Below, in pieces: positions 1-8,044 of a DNA stretch of 64,000 nt. Within the stretch, counting starts at the first letter, position 1; the number at the start of each line of letters is the position of its first letter. The stretch is from Chryseobacterium hagamense (GTDB lineage Bacteria > Bacteroidota > Bacteroidia > Flavobacteriales > Weeksellaceae): positions 1 to 64,000 of the forward strand of contig NZ_BJYJ01000001.1 of the NCBI RefSeq assembly GCF_007991455.1. Reading direction: 5' to 3'. A program made the position numbers and the translations under genes. Below the pieces are notes generated by a model. That model worked only from the letters and a program-made list of their open reading frames with translations, did no database searches and was not told where the DNA came from.

Positions 1-1
1 T

Positions 2-199
2 TCTTACAATTTTTTCCACCACAAACTGGTGGCTATTCTTGTTTTGATGGCCGGATTCTCATTTAATATTCGACTTGTTGAACTAGCAGGAATTATACTA
101 TTAGGCCACTCGTCCATGGATCGGATTTTTGGATACGGATTAAAATTCAGTGATGATTTCAGGCACACCCACCTGGGATGGATCGGGAAAAAAGATTAA
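2..199 (+). CDS. DUF4260 family membrane protein, 3' end only
   Basis: An open frame runs in from the left edge and stops at TAA 197-199. The C-terminal part reads HSSMDRIFGYGLKF and ends THLGWIGKKD, the characteristic tail of the DUF4260 family, small integral membrane proteins of unknown function. A hydrophobic stretch (LVAILVLMAGFSF) precedes it. The start lies outside the window, so length and N-terminus cannot be judged. Family assignment is from recall of the conserved tail. Confidence 0.75.
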   Translation, partial: SYNFFHHKLVAILVLMAGFSFNIRLVELAGIILLGHSSMDRIFGYGLKFSDDFRHTHLGWIGKKD

Positions 200-298
200 A
201 TCCGAAACAGGGATATCCAAACGGTATGAGACAATAAAATCTTTATTGACTGTTTGAAAATTTTTACTTCCGAAACAGAATGAAATACGATTAATACT

Positions 299-306
299 TA
301 CATTTG
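299..306 (+). promoter_or_regulatory. -7 promoter element TACATTTG
   Basis: TACATTTG fits the Bacteroidota -7 consensus TAnnTTTG and lies 14 bases before the GTG start of the exonuclease gene. No TTG is found at the usual spacing upstream, so only the -7 element is supported. Confidence 0.45.
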
Positions 307-320
307 TATAAACATTTCCA

Positions 321-965
321 GTGAATCCTTACCTCTTATTTATCGATACGGAAACCACGGCCGTTCCCAAACGCTGGGACCTTCCGTACGCTGACACCGG
401 AAACTGGCCTTCTGCGGTTCAGGTGTCCTGGATTCTCTGTTTCGAAGACGGAACGGAGATCAAAAGGGCAGACCGGTATATTTTTGAGCAGGATCTGGTG
501 ATCAGTGACGAATCGTTCAGGGTACATGGCATCACCGAAGAATTTCTTAGATCCAGAGGAAGGAGCAGAAGGGAAGTACTGGCTGATCTTGCCGGAGATC
601 TTGTAAAATACCATCCTTTGATCATAGGGCATTTCCTGGAATTCGACCTGCATATCCTGTCAGCAGATTTTCTGAGAGCAGGTTTGACTAATCCGTTCGG
701 AGACCATCGTTTTTACTGTACGATGCTGAAAAGCAGGGAATATACGTCCGGAACCGCGAAAACCGGTATGCGCTTACCGGAGTTCTGTTGTTATCTGCTG
801 AATGAAACGGCGGAACCTTCCCATAATGCTATTGTTGATGCCGGAATGACCGCCCGCTGCTTTTTCGAAATCCGCAGGCAAAAGCGCATTACCGAAATCG
901 ATCTTAAGGAAAAACACCGGATGATCGCTGCTGCCTTACATTTTCCCGTTTTAAAATCCCGATAA
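321..965 (+). CDS. DEDDh-type 3'-5' exonuclease (DnaQ/RNase T-like)
   Basis: A 214-residue exonuclease-fold protein. The DEDDh residues are visible: D9 and E11 in FIDTETT, D109 in GHFLEFDLH, and H168 and D173 in SHNAIVDAGM. This superfamily removes nucleotides from 3' ends of DNA or RNA using two metal ions. The start is GTG at 321; the catalytic block begins eight residues in, so little sequence can be missing. It ends 4 bases before the DUF294 gene, so the two are surely co-transcribed. In many bacteria a DnaQ-like exonuclease sits beside a CBS/DUF294 protein; the joint role is not known. It is not the DNA polymerase III epsilon subunit itself by context. Confidence 0.85.
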   Translation: MNPYLLFIDTETTAVPKRWDLPYADTGNWPSAVQVSWILCFEDGTEIKRADRYIFEQDLVISDESFRVHGITEEFLRSRGRSRREVLADLAGDLVKYHPLIIGHFLEFDLHILSADFLRAGLTNPFGDHRFYCTMLKSREYTSGTAKTGMRLPEFCCYLLNETAEPSHNAIVDAGMTARCFFEIRRQKRITEIDLKEKHRMIAAALHFPVLKSR

Positions 966-969
966 ATTC

Positions 970-2877
970 ATGGAACATCTGATCCCGCTTTTACAAAGGA
1001 CCCCGCCTTTCAGCCTTTTGCCTGAAAGCGTGCTGCAGGAAGTTTCCGAAAGCATGCAGAAAAGAATATTTCATAAAGAAACATTAGCCTACCATCAGGA
1101 AGTCACCGAAATGCAGGGGGTGGATGTGATCATGCAAGGTGAATACCAGACTTTTTTCTTTGACGCTTCCCAGAATAAAAGGTGCGTAGAAATTCACCAT
1201 TCGCCTTATTGTTTTGGCGGAATTTCCGTAGTGCTGAACAGGGTGCGTGCGCTGAAGTCGGTAATGGCAAAAAAAGGAACTGTTGTCTATACTTTGCCCA
1301 AAAAGGAATTCACGGAACTCTGCAATGCCTATGAAGATTTCTTTCATTATTTTACATCGGATTTCGGTAAGAAAATGCTGGATGAAGAATTCGCGCATTT
1401 TGTGAAGACCCCGGCATCTTTTGAAGAAAGCTATTTTGCTGCAGACCAGCTGTATTCCAGGAAAATAGCAAGCATTGCCTTTAAAGATATCGTTTCGTGT
1501 ACGGAGAGTACCCCAATTTTTGAAGCGGCCCGGATTATGGCGAAAAATAAGGTAAGCTGTTTATTTATCCGTCGCCTGAACGATCAGAAAATTACCGGTT
1601 ACGTTACGGATATCACCCTTCGCGACAATGTGATTGCCCGATGTATTGATCCGCAAAAGGCGGTGGCCCAAGTGATGGATAATCCCATTGTTTCCATTTC
1701 CAGTGAGGCTTATCTGTACGAAGCAGTGCTGATGATGTTTAAAACCAAAACCCGGTATCTGCTGGTAGAAAAAGATGGTGAAATGGCCGGATTTCTGAGC
1801 AGAAACCGTTTGCTGAGCGAGCAGGCACAGTCGCCGCTGGTCTTTATCCAGTCGGTAAAGCAGGCCGCAACTCCGGCGGAACTCAGAAAAAAATGGCTTC
1901 AGGTTCCCGATATGATCAACCAGCTCCTGGGCCGCGGCGTCCATGGGGAAATTGCCAGTCAGATCATCACCACAATTGCCGATACCATTACGGTAAAAGT
2001 TATTGAAAATGTGATCCGCCAGATCGGTAGGCCACCGGCCAAATTCGTTTTCATGGTTACCGGAAGCGAAGGACGGAAAGAGCAGACGCTGAGCACCGAT
2101 CAGGACAACGGCATCATCTACGAAGACAAAGCCAATGAACACCGCGAAATGGTGCGTGAATACTTTCTTGCTTTTGCCAAAAGGGTTTCGGATGACCTGA
2201 ATACCATCGGTTTTGTCTATTGCAAAGGTGAATTCATGGCCAGCAATCCGAAATGGACGCATTCGCTGTCCCACTGGAAACGGAATTACGAAGAGTGGAT
2301 CAATGAGACCGTTCCCGAAAATGCCATGAAGTTTTCCACCCTTTTCGACTGCCGGTATATCTACGGGGAAGAAAACATCATCAACGAACTGAAAGATTTT
2401 ATTCAGGATCAGCTTCGGATTCCGAACGAAAGGTTTTTTACCTTTATTGCAAAAAATGCCCTCCAGTACGAAGCACCCCTGACTTTTTTCAAACGGATTA
2501 AGACCCAGACCATCGGTAAAGCAGAGGTTTTCGACATCAAAACCGCCATGAGCCCGATCGTAGACCTGCTCCGGGTCTATGCTTTAAAAAACGGCATCAA
2601 CAGTGAAAATACCGGCGAACGCATGAAGGAACTTCTCAGTGCCGGGGTCTTTACCAGGGAACAGTACCAGGAGCTTCACCATTCCTATTATTACCTGATG
2701 GCACTGCGCCTGAAAAACCAGGTGTATCAGATCAATATTGAAAAGAAAATGCCGGACAATTACATTGAGATCAGCCGGCTCACCAAAATCGAACGCGTAA
2801 CGCTGACTGAGATTTTTAAAACCATCAGCAATTTCCAGCAGGGCATCCGGATGAAATTCACAGGAAGCCTGTCCTGA
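970..2877 (+). CDS. cNMP-binding/CBS/DUF294 putative nucleotidyltransferase
   Basis: A 635-residue cytoplasmic protein. Residues 1-130 resemble a cyclic-nucleotide-binding domain, about 160-275 are two CBS domains, and about 360-395 carry the nucleotidyltransferase signature GSEGRKEQT..TDQDNGI of DUF294, followed by the DUF294 C-terminal helical domain. Relatives resemble GlnD-type nucleotidyltransferases and are proposed to be signal-responsive transferases; no substrate is established. It follows the exonuclease after 4 bases. In Proteobacteria the same pair often accompanies an acetate or solute symporter, which is absent here. Length is normal for the family and no defect is seen. Confidence 0.85.
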   Translation: MEHLIPLLQRTPPFSLLPESVLQEVSESMQKRIFHKETLAYHQEVTEMQGVDVIMQGEYQTFFFDASQNKRCVEIHHSPYCFGGISVVLNRVRALKSVMAKKGTVVYTLPKKEFTELCNAYEDFFHYFTSDFGKKMLDEEFAHFVKTPASFEESYFAADQLYSRKIASIAFKDIVSCTESTPIFEAARIMAKNKVSCLFIRRLNDQKITGYVTDITLRDNVIARCIDPQKAVAQVMDNPIVSISSEAYLYEAVLMMFKTKTRYLLVEKDGEMAGFLSRNRLLSEQAQSPLVFIQSVKQAATPAELRKKWLQVPDMINQLLGRGVHGEIASQIITTIADTITVKVIENVIRQIGRPPAKFVFMVTGSEGRKEQTLSTDQDNGIIYEDKANEHREMVREYFLAFAKRVSDDLNTIGFVYCKGEFMASNPKWTHSLSHWKRNYEEWINETVPENAMKFSTLFDCRYIYGEENIINELKDFIQDQLRIPNERFFTFIAKNALQYEAPLTFFKRIKTQTIGKAEVFDIKTAMSPIVDLLRVYALKNGINSENTGERMKELLSAGVFTREQYQELHHSYYYLMALRLKNQVYQINIEKKMPDNYIEISRLTKIERVTLTEIFKTISNFQQGIRMKFTGSLS

Positions 2878-2997
2878 TTTCAATGCCGTTAGAAGTTGAT
2901 TTTTTCTATGAAAAATAGTTTTTATAATAAACAGAAAGTTCTGAAAGGGCGACTTAAATCAGCATTGGGTATAGCCCGATAATCGAAAACAATAGTC

Positions 2998-3105
2998 ATG
3001 AACAAGCCCTCAAATAGCAGCAACGTTCTCACCATTAAATCATGCACAATTGATCTTGCAAAATTAGAAGATTTATCTCTACAAAATAAAATAGAACAAT
3101 ATTAA
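2998..3105 (+). CDS. possible 35-residue small ORF
   Basis: ATG at 2998 opens a short frame starting MNKPSNSSNVLTIKSC and ending LSLQNKIEQY before TAA. Composition looks protein-like (polar, with Leu at regular spacing), but no family is recognised and no good ribosome site is seen. It lies in the otherwise empty 286-base gap before the secreted protein at 3164. A RiPP-type precursor would fit the size, but no modification enzyme is nearby. It may be chance. Confidence 0.22.
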   Translation: MNKPSNSSNVLTIKSCTIDLAKLEDLSLQNKIEQY

Positions 3106-3163
3106 ATTTCAGAATTCTGTAACAATTCAAAAGGTTTCTTCACTAATTATTAAAAATAAACTT

Positions 3164-3889
3164 ATGAAATTATTGAAGTTTCTTCCTCTGTTGCTTTTTT
3201 TTCAACCGGCCTTCTCAAATGCCCAGCAGACCATTCAGACACCGGAAAAAAATCAGGTAGACCGCTCTCTGGTTAAAAACGAAGATTATTCAATGGTTTG
3301 GTATGCACAGAAGGATACGACAAAAGTGGAAATCGGAAAAGTGGAGACCAAAATCATGAAATCGGATAACCGTATTACCGTACATACGACGGTTAAAATG
3401 AAAAATATGCCGGACTGGAAAGACGAAACCGTAGCAACGTATCCCGGTTTTGCTCCGGTGAAACACACCTCTTTCAATGTTCAGCGCGATATGATGCTGG
3501 ACTTTGGAAAGAAAAATACAGTGACCGGATATTATCTCGATAAGAAGAAAAATAACAGGACTGAAATCAATGAAACCACTGAAGGAAAATTTTTCGACAG
3601 TAATCTGTATACACAGCTGATCCGCTGGCTTCCACTGAAAGAGGGCTACACGACCGAAATGGCCATCTTCGATTACAATCCTGCATCGGGGAAAGGCATC
3701 ATGAAAGCGCATGTTACCGGAACAAAAAAAGGGATGTACAAAAACAAGCCGGTGTGGATGGTTTCCGTAACGGATGATATCTCACAAAATAAAGCATTGA
3801 ATACCTATTATATCGACAGCAGAACCCGAGAACTCCTGAAACAGGAAGTGGATATGGGACCGAGAAAAATGATGATGGAAAGATTATGA
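3164..3889 (+). CDS. secreted protein, DUF3108-like
   Basis: A 241-residue protein with a clear signal peptide (MKLLKFLPLLLFFQPAFSNAQ), hence exported, probably periplasmic. The mature part is rich in beta-strand patterns and Lys/Thr, including a segment like the DUF3108/lipoprotein-carrier-type fold (threonine-rich turns, then a late YYIDSRTRELLKQ strand typical of these shells). No catalytic motif is visible. It is monocistronic, with about 290 bases upstream and a decayed MITE directly downstream. The function is not known, and the DUF3108 label is only a resemblance. Confidence 0.6.
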   Translation: MKLLKFLPLLLFFQPAFSNAQQTIQTPEKNQVDRSLVKNEDYSMVWYAQKDTTKVEIGKVETKIMKSDNRITVHTTVKMKNMPDWKDETVATYPGFAPVKHTSFNVQRDMMLDFGKKNTVTGYYLDKKKNNRTEINETTEGKFFDSNLYTQLIRWLPLKEGYTTEMAIFDYNPASGKGIMKAHVTGTKKGMYKNKPVWMVSVTDDISQNKALNTYYIDSRTRELLKQEVDMGPRKMMMERL

Positions 3890-3892
3890 TTT

Positions 3893-4110
3893 ATGTGAAC
3901 TCGAAGTAAAATTCGGATAAAATGGCTGGAAGAGGGATGCAGGATGCCGGAAGTTTCTCATGTCAGTATGATCAACCGGTCCTGATGATCAAACTGCATC
4001 TTTCGTCATGCTATAAAAATTCATTTTATTTACTGAATCAGCCTTAATTTTATTTTTTTGAATTTAGAAAATATCAGAATATGACGTTAGTATGGTCAAA
4101 TACACGTTAA
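3893..4110 (+). repeat. MITE family A copy, internally deleted
   Basis: The left end (GTGAACTCGAAGTAAAATTCGG, then GGCTGGAAGAGGGATGC and GATGCCGGAAGTTTCTC) and the right end (TACACGTTAA) match the element seen in full at 26402-26764 and 46599-46964. The middle third is missing, giving about 218 bases. It fills much of the gap 3890-4425. Confidence 0.7.
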
Positions 4111-4130
4111 TTTAACCTTGGAATATCTAA

Positions 4131-4166
4131 AAATCCTTTCAGAACTTTAATTGAAAGGATTTTTAT
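4131..4166 (+). terminator. Rho-independent terminator-like hairpin
   Basis: A perfect 10-bp stem (AAATCCTTTC / GAAAGGATTT) with a 12-base loop is followed by TTATTT. It lies 240 bases after the secreted-protein gene, beyond the MITE fragment, so it may be the displaced terminator of that gene. Confidence 0.6.
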
Positions 4167-4425
4167 TTGGAGGCTGTTAACTTATTTAAAATCTAGATAT
4201 TAGAAACAGGATAGTCAGATTTTACAAATGATGGCGTGGCTTTGGCTTCGCTCAGTCACCGGGGCAATAGTTGAATGATGACGTTAATAAAATTTCGATT
4301 TTGCCTCAACCATCTTTGTAATATGTGAATCGCAGAAACCTCGAAGGGGTTTCATCTTATGTGATCTAAAAATAGACGAAATACATTACACTAAAATCTA
4401 ATGTGTCTTATGTGCAAAAAAACAT
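4167..4425. other. gap with GTGGCT hairpin repeat and AACC palindrome
   Basis: There is no gene. Positions 4236-4260 carry a copy of the GTGGCT..AGCCAC hairpin repeat (here GTGGCTTTGGCTTCGCTCAG), and 4337-4355 hold a GAAACC/GGTTTC hairpin of the short-palindrome family seen throughout the intergenic DNA. Confidence 0.5.
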
Positions 4426-5112
4426 CTACATTTTAAACATAAATCCCTGCGAAATCTTTTTATTGTATTTTTTCTCATCGAAACGATAGAGGAAAGACCC
4501 TTTTTTCGATGAGGTCATATCTTTCTCATCCGTTTTCACGAGGATGTCCATTCCGTTGATCTTGCTGGTAAAGTTCCGTTTATCGAAGGTTTCACTGAAG
4601 ATCGCTTCATACAGGTTCTGAAGATCTTTCATGGTAAATTTTGGGGGCAGCAGCTCGAATCCGATCGGCCGTGTGGAAGCCCTTCTTCTCAGCCTCAGGA
4701 CCGCATCTTTTACCATTTCATTGTGGTCGAAAATAAGATCCGGTGCATTCTGAAGGTCAAACCATTGCGCACTGTAGTTTTCATTGATCTGAAGATCTTT
4801 TTCAATATGGATCAGGGCATAGTACGAGATGGAAATAATCCGTGCCGTGGGTTCGCGATGGATTTCGGTATAGGAATTCAGCTGTTCCAGGTATATGTTT
4901 TCAAGCCCGGTAAGGGTATGGAGAACCCTTTGAGCCGCTTCATCGGCATTTTCTTCATTCCCGACAAAACCTCCCATCAGCGACCATTCTCCCAGCTGGG
5001 GCTCGAAATTCCTTTTAACCAGAAGAATCTTCAGGTGCTCACCGTCAAATCCGAATATAATGCAGTCTACTGCAACCAAATGTCTGGGATATTGTGAATA
5101 ATCCTGTTCCAT
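4426..5112 (-). CDS. Nudix-type transcriptional regulator (AraR/XylR/NrtR-like)
   Basis: A 228-residue protein with an N-terminal Nudix fold (about 8-140) and a C-terminal winged-helix part (about 150-225, starting FELLPPKFTMKDLQNLYEAI). The Nudix box, about residues 48-70, is broken: where REUxEE should stand it reads RVLHTL, so the catalytic glutamates are gone and the domain should bind a ligand rather than hydrolyse one. In Bacteroides, Nudix-type regulators of this architecture (AraR, XylR) repress arabinose and xylose genes. Divergence from the arabinofuranosidase gene makes it the likely local regulator, sensing a pentose or its phosphate. The exact effector is inferred only from the neighbours. 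Confidence 0.85.
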   Translation of the reverse strand: MEQDYSQYPRHLVAVDCIIFGFDGEHLKILLVKRNFEPQLGEWSLMGGFVGNEENADEAAQRVLHTLTGLENIYLEQLNSYTEIHREPTARIISISYYALIHIEKDLQINENYSAQWFDLQNAPDLIFDHNEMVKDAVLRLRRRASTRPIGFELLPPKFTMKDLQNLYEAIFSETFDKRNFTSKINGMDILVKTDEKDMTSSKKGSFLYRFDEKKYNKKISQGFMFKM

Positions 5113-5126
5113 CGTATTATTTTATA

Positions 5127-5134
5127 CAAAGATA
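5127..5134 (-). promoter_or_regulatory. -7 promoter element of the Nudix regulator
   Basis: Read on the minus strand this is TATCTTTG, a perfect TAnnTTTG element 15 bases before the ATG at 5112. A TTG lies 26 bases further up, which is slightly too far. Confidence 0.5.
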
Positions 5135-5306
5135 AAGCTTTATGACGGGAAGTCCGGAAACAAATGTGCTTTTTACACTTTTATGTAGAATATTCTGTAA
5201 TTTTTTAAAATACCGGGTCTGAGAACCATTTTTGGGAATAAATAATGCAGCCGGAATCTGAAAAAATCATTCAAAACCCATTAAATCTATATGAACGTAA
5301 TGTTAA

Positions 5307-5330
5307 AATTGTGTTAAAGTTTAACAATTT
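5307..5330. promoter_or_regulatory. candidate operator palindrome
   Basis: The dyad AAATTGTgTTAAA / TTTAACAATTT sits in the divergent region between the Nudix regulator and the GH127 gene. A related dyad, GTGTAAAATTAACAC, lies before the transaldolase gene at 16115. The shared TGTwAAA..TTAACA core suggests one regulator binds both; this is inferred from position and symmetry. Confidence 0.4.
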
Positions 5331-5452
5331 GTAAATGTAGCTTACCGGAAAAGCCTTTTCATACTTAATCTTAAAAATACGATAAGTAATTCCGGATATA
5401 ATTAATGATTTTCTATAAATACTTCTTATCTGTTTTAAATAGTGCCGGTTTC

Positions 5453-5487
5453 GGGGTATCGATCTGATATACCCTGTTTTTAATAAT
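5453..5487 (+). promoter_or_regulatory. leader hairpin followed by U-rich tract
   Basis: GGGTAT and ATACCC pair around a short loop and are followed by TGTTTTTAATAATC, about 155 bases before the GH127 start. If transcription starts near the operator at 5307, this lies inside the leader and could act as an attenuator; it could also just be a relic terminator. The rest of the 525-base gap shows nothing else. Confidence 0.3.
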
Positions 5488-5637
5488 CTTATTTTTTATG
5501 ATAAGGCATGGCGGTTTTGTCTGTTTCCACGCCTTGTAAAAACACATTCCGCTAACGGTCTGTTCCCTCATTCCTGTAAAATGTTTTGTATATAGATTCT
5601 TTCCGTTATTTTAGAAATGTTGAAATAACATTTATTA

Positions 5638-8019
5638 ATGAATAAAAAACTGTCTTTATTATTCCTGGGTTTTACGGCTGTTACCTTTGCTCAGGTAAAG
5701 AAGAACATCCGGTATTTTCCATTGAATACCGTGCAGCTGACAGAAAGTGTCTTCAACAAAGCCATGCAGGCGGATAAAAGGTACATCATGGCAATAGAAC
5801 CGGACCGGTTGCTGGCACCTTACCTGAAGGAGGCCGGCCTCTCCGCCAAGGCTGCGAATTATCCCAACTGGGAAAATACGGGACTGGACGGCCATATCGG
5901 CGGACATTATCTATCAGCCCTGGCACTGATGTATGCCTCTACAGGCGATACCCGGGTAAAGCAGCGTCTTGACTACATGATCGATGAGCTGGAACGATGC
6001 CAGAAAGCTTCAGGAAACGGTTATGTTTCCGGAGTTCCGAACGGCAAAAAAATCTGGAACGAAATTGCCGCAGGAAATATCCGGGCTTCCGGGTTCGGAC
6101 TGAATGACCGCTGGGTACCTTTATACAATATCCATAAAACCTATTCCGGACTTCGCGATGCCTATTGGTATGCCGGAAATCAGAAGGCAAAAGAGATGCT
6201 GATACGATTAACGGACTGGATGGCGAATGAAGTCTCCGGTCTTTCCGACGGGCAGATCCAGGATATGCTCCGAAGTGAGCACGGCGGACTGAATGAAGTC
6301 TTCGCCGATGTTTACGATATGACCAAGAATAAAAAATACCTTCAGCTGGCACACCAGTTTTCGCACCAGGCGATCCTGAACCCGCTGCTGAACGGTGAAG
6401 ATCAACTTACGGGAATCCATGCCAATACGCAGATCCCGAAAGTCATCGGCTACAAACGCATTGCCGATCTTGAAAATAATGCTTCCTGGAATGCGGCCAC
6501 CGATTTTTTCTGGCATAACGTCACTGAAAAAAGATCTTCCGCCATCGGGGGAAACAGTGTAAGCGAGCATTTCAATCCGGTCAGCGATTTCAGCAGCATG
6601 ATCAAAAGCATTGAAGGCCCTGAAACCTGCAATACCTACAATATGCTGAAGCTTACGGGACAGCTTTTTGCCACCCTGCCTAAATCCTATTATATGGATT
6701 ACTATGAGCGGGCCCTGTACAACCATATCCTGTCTACGGAAAATCATGACAGAGGCGGGTTCGTGTATTTTACACCGATGCGTCCCGGACATTACAGAGT
6801 ATATTCTCAGCCGCAGACGAGCTTCTGGTGCTGTGTCGGATCAGGAATGGAGAACCATGCCAAATACGGCGAAATGATTTATGCGCACACGGACAACGAC
6901 CTGTATGTAAACCTTTTTATCCCATCCGTCCTGAAATGGGCGGAGAAGAAAATGGTGCTGAAACAGGAAAACAATTTCCCGCAGAATCCTTCTACAAAAT
7001 TGGTTTTTGAAGTCGCTCCGAAATCCGGAATCAACCTTAAACTGAGGGTGCCGGAATGGACGAATGCTTCACAAATAACCGTTTCCATTAATTCAGAAAA
7101 TATAAAGGTATCTGTCGACTCCGATGGCTACATCAACATCAAAAAGAAATGGAAAAAAGGCGATGCCGTGGAAATGAAAATGCCGATGCATCTTACGGCG
7201 GAGCAGCTGCCGGATCATTCGGATTATTATGCTTTTAAATATGGTCCCGTGGTTCTGGCCGCTCCCTACGGAAAAGAAAACCAGCAGGGGCTTCTGGCCG
7301 ACGAAAGCCGCGGCGGGCATATTGCCCACGGTCCACAAATCCCTTTAAATGAAATTCCGGTGATCGAAGGCAATGCTTCCGAAGTACTGGATCATATTCA
7401 GCCGGTAAACGGCACAAACCTTTCGTTCAGCGTCAACGGATTGTATCCTTCCGAAAAATTCGGCAATGGGCTTCGGCTGGTTCCGTTTTATACCATCCGG
7501 GAAGAACGGTATATCATTTACTGGCCGCAGGCAGACCGGGACAAGATACAGGCCTTACAGAAACAGAGAGCACAGGAAGAAGCCGAAACAAGAAAGCTTG
7601 ACCTGATTACTGCCGATAAAATCCAGCTGGGAGAGCAGCAGCCGGAATCCGATCATTTCTTTGAAAGCAAGGATTCCAACACCGGATATATGGAAGACCG
7701 CCATTTCCGTGATGCCAAAGGCTGGTTCAGTTATCGCATGAAAAATCCCGGAAAAAACGCAGCTTTCCTGTATGTTCTCTATTTCGACAATAATGCCGGA
7801 CGTATGTTAAATGCCGAAATCAACGGAAAGAAAATCGTTGCTAAAAAACTCGAAGGCAAAGCCGGAAATTCACCGCAGTACCTTCTTTTGCCGGTGCCGG
7901 ATTCCGAAAAGAACAAAGAAAGCCTTACGGTAAAATTCTCTGCGGAGGATCAGGCCACGACCTCAAGGATTATTGAAGTCCGCCTTCTTACCCAAAACTA
8001 TGAAAAATCCATTCAGTAA
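5638..8019 (+). CDS. GH127 beta-L-arabinofuranosidase-like glycoside hydrolase
   Basis: A 793-residue secreted protein; signal peptide MNKKLSLLFLGFTAVTFAQ. It belongs to the DUF1680/GH127 family, whose best-known member removes L-arabinofuranose with a cysteine nucleophile held by a zinc site. The matching residues are present: E329 and C331 in GPETCNTYNML, and C398-C399 in FWCCVGSGMENHAKYGE. The last 200 residues form beta-rich accessory domains (DUF4986-like and following). The role is to strip arabinose from arabinoxylan side chains in the periplasm or outside. It is the first gene of the xylan block, and its last 19 bases carry the alternative upstream starts of the next gene, which most likely begins at 8045. 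Confidence 0.9.
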   Translation: MNKKLSLLFLGFTAVTFAQVKKNIRYFPLNTVQLTESVFNKAMQADKRYIMAIEPDRLLAPYLKEAGLSAKAANYPNWENTGLDGHIGGHYLSALALMYASTGDTRVKQRLDYMIDELERCQKASGNGYVSGVPNGKKIWNEIAAGNIRASGFGLNDRWVPLYNIHKTYSGLRDAYWYAGNQKAKEMLIRLTDWMANEVSGLSDGQIQDMLRSEHGGLNEVFADVYDMTKNKKYLQLAHQFSHQAILNPLLNGEDQLTGIHANTQIPKVIGYKRIADLENNASWNAATDFFWHNVTEKRSSAIGGNSVSEHFNPVSDFSSMIKSIEGPETCNTYNMLKLTGQLFATLPKSYYMDYYERALYNHILSTENHDRGGFVYFTPMRPGHYRVYSQPQTSFWCCVGSGMENHAKYGEMIYAHTDNDLYVNLFIPSVLKWAEKKMVLKQENNFPQNPSTKLVFEVAPKSGINLKLRVPEWTNASQITVSINSENIKVSVDSDGYINIKKKWKKGDAVEMKMPMHLTAEQLPDHSDYYAFKYGPVVLAAPYGKENQQGLLADESRGGHIAHGPQIPLNEIPVIEGNASEVLDHIQPVNGTNLSFSVNGLYPSEKFGNGLRLVPFYTIREERYIIYWPQADRDKIQALQKQRAQEEAETRKLDLITADKIQLGEQQPESDHFFESKDSNTGYMEDRHFRDAKGWFSYRMKNPGKNAAFLYVLYFDNNAGRMLNAEINGKKIVAKKLEGKAGNSPQYLLLPVPDSEKNKESLTVKFSAEDQATTSRIIEVRLLTQNYEKSIQ

Positions 8020-8044
8020 ATCCAATAACAGAACCTATCATTCC

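Noticed and set aside
4426..5112. Calling this gene an active ADP-ribose or NTP pyrophosphatase
   Set aside because: The Nudix box has lost its catalytic glutamates, and a winged-helix domain follows.
7973..8044. TTG or ATG starts upstream of 8045 for the acetylesterase
   Set aside because: They overlap the GH127 end and would place a polar stretch before the signal peptide.
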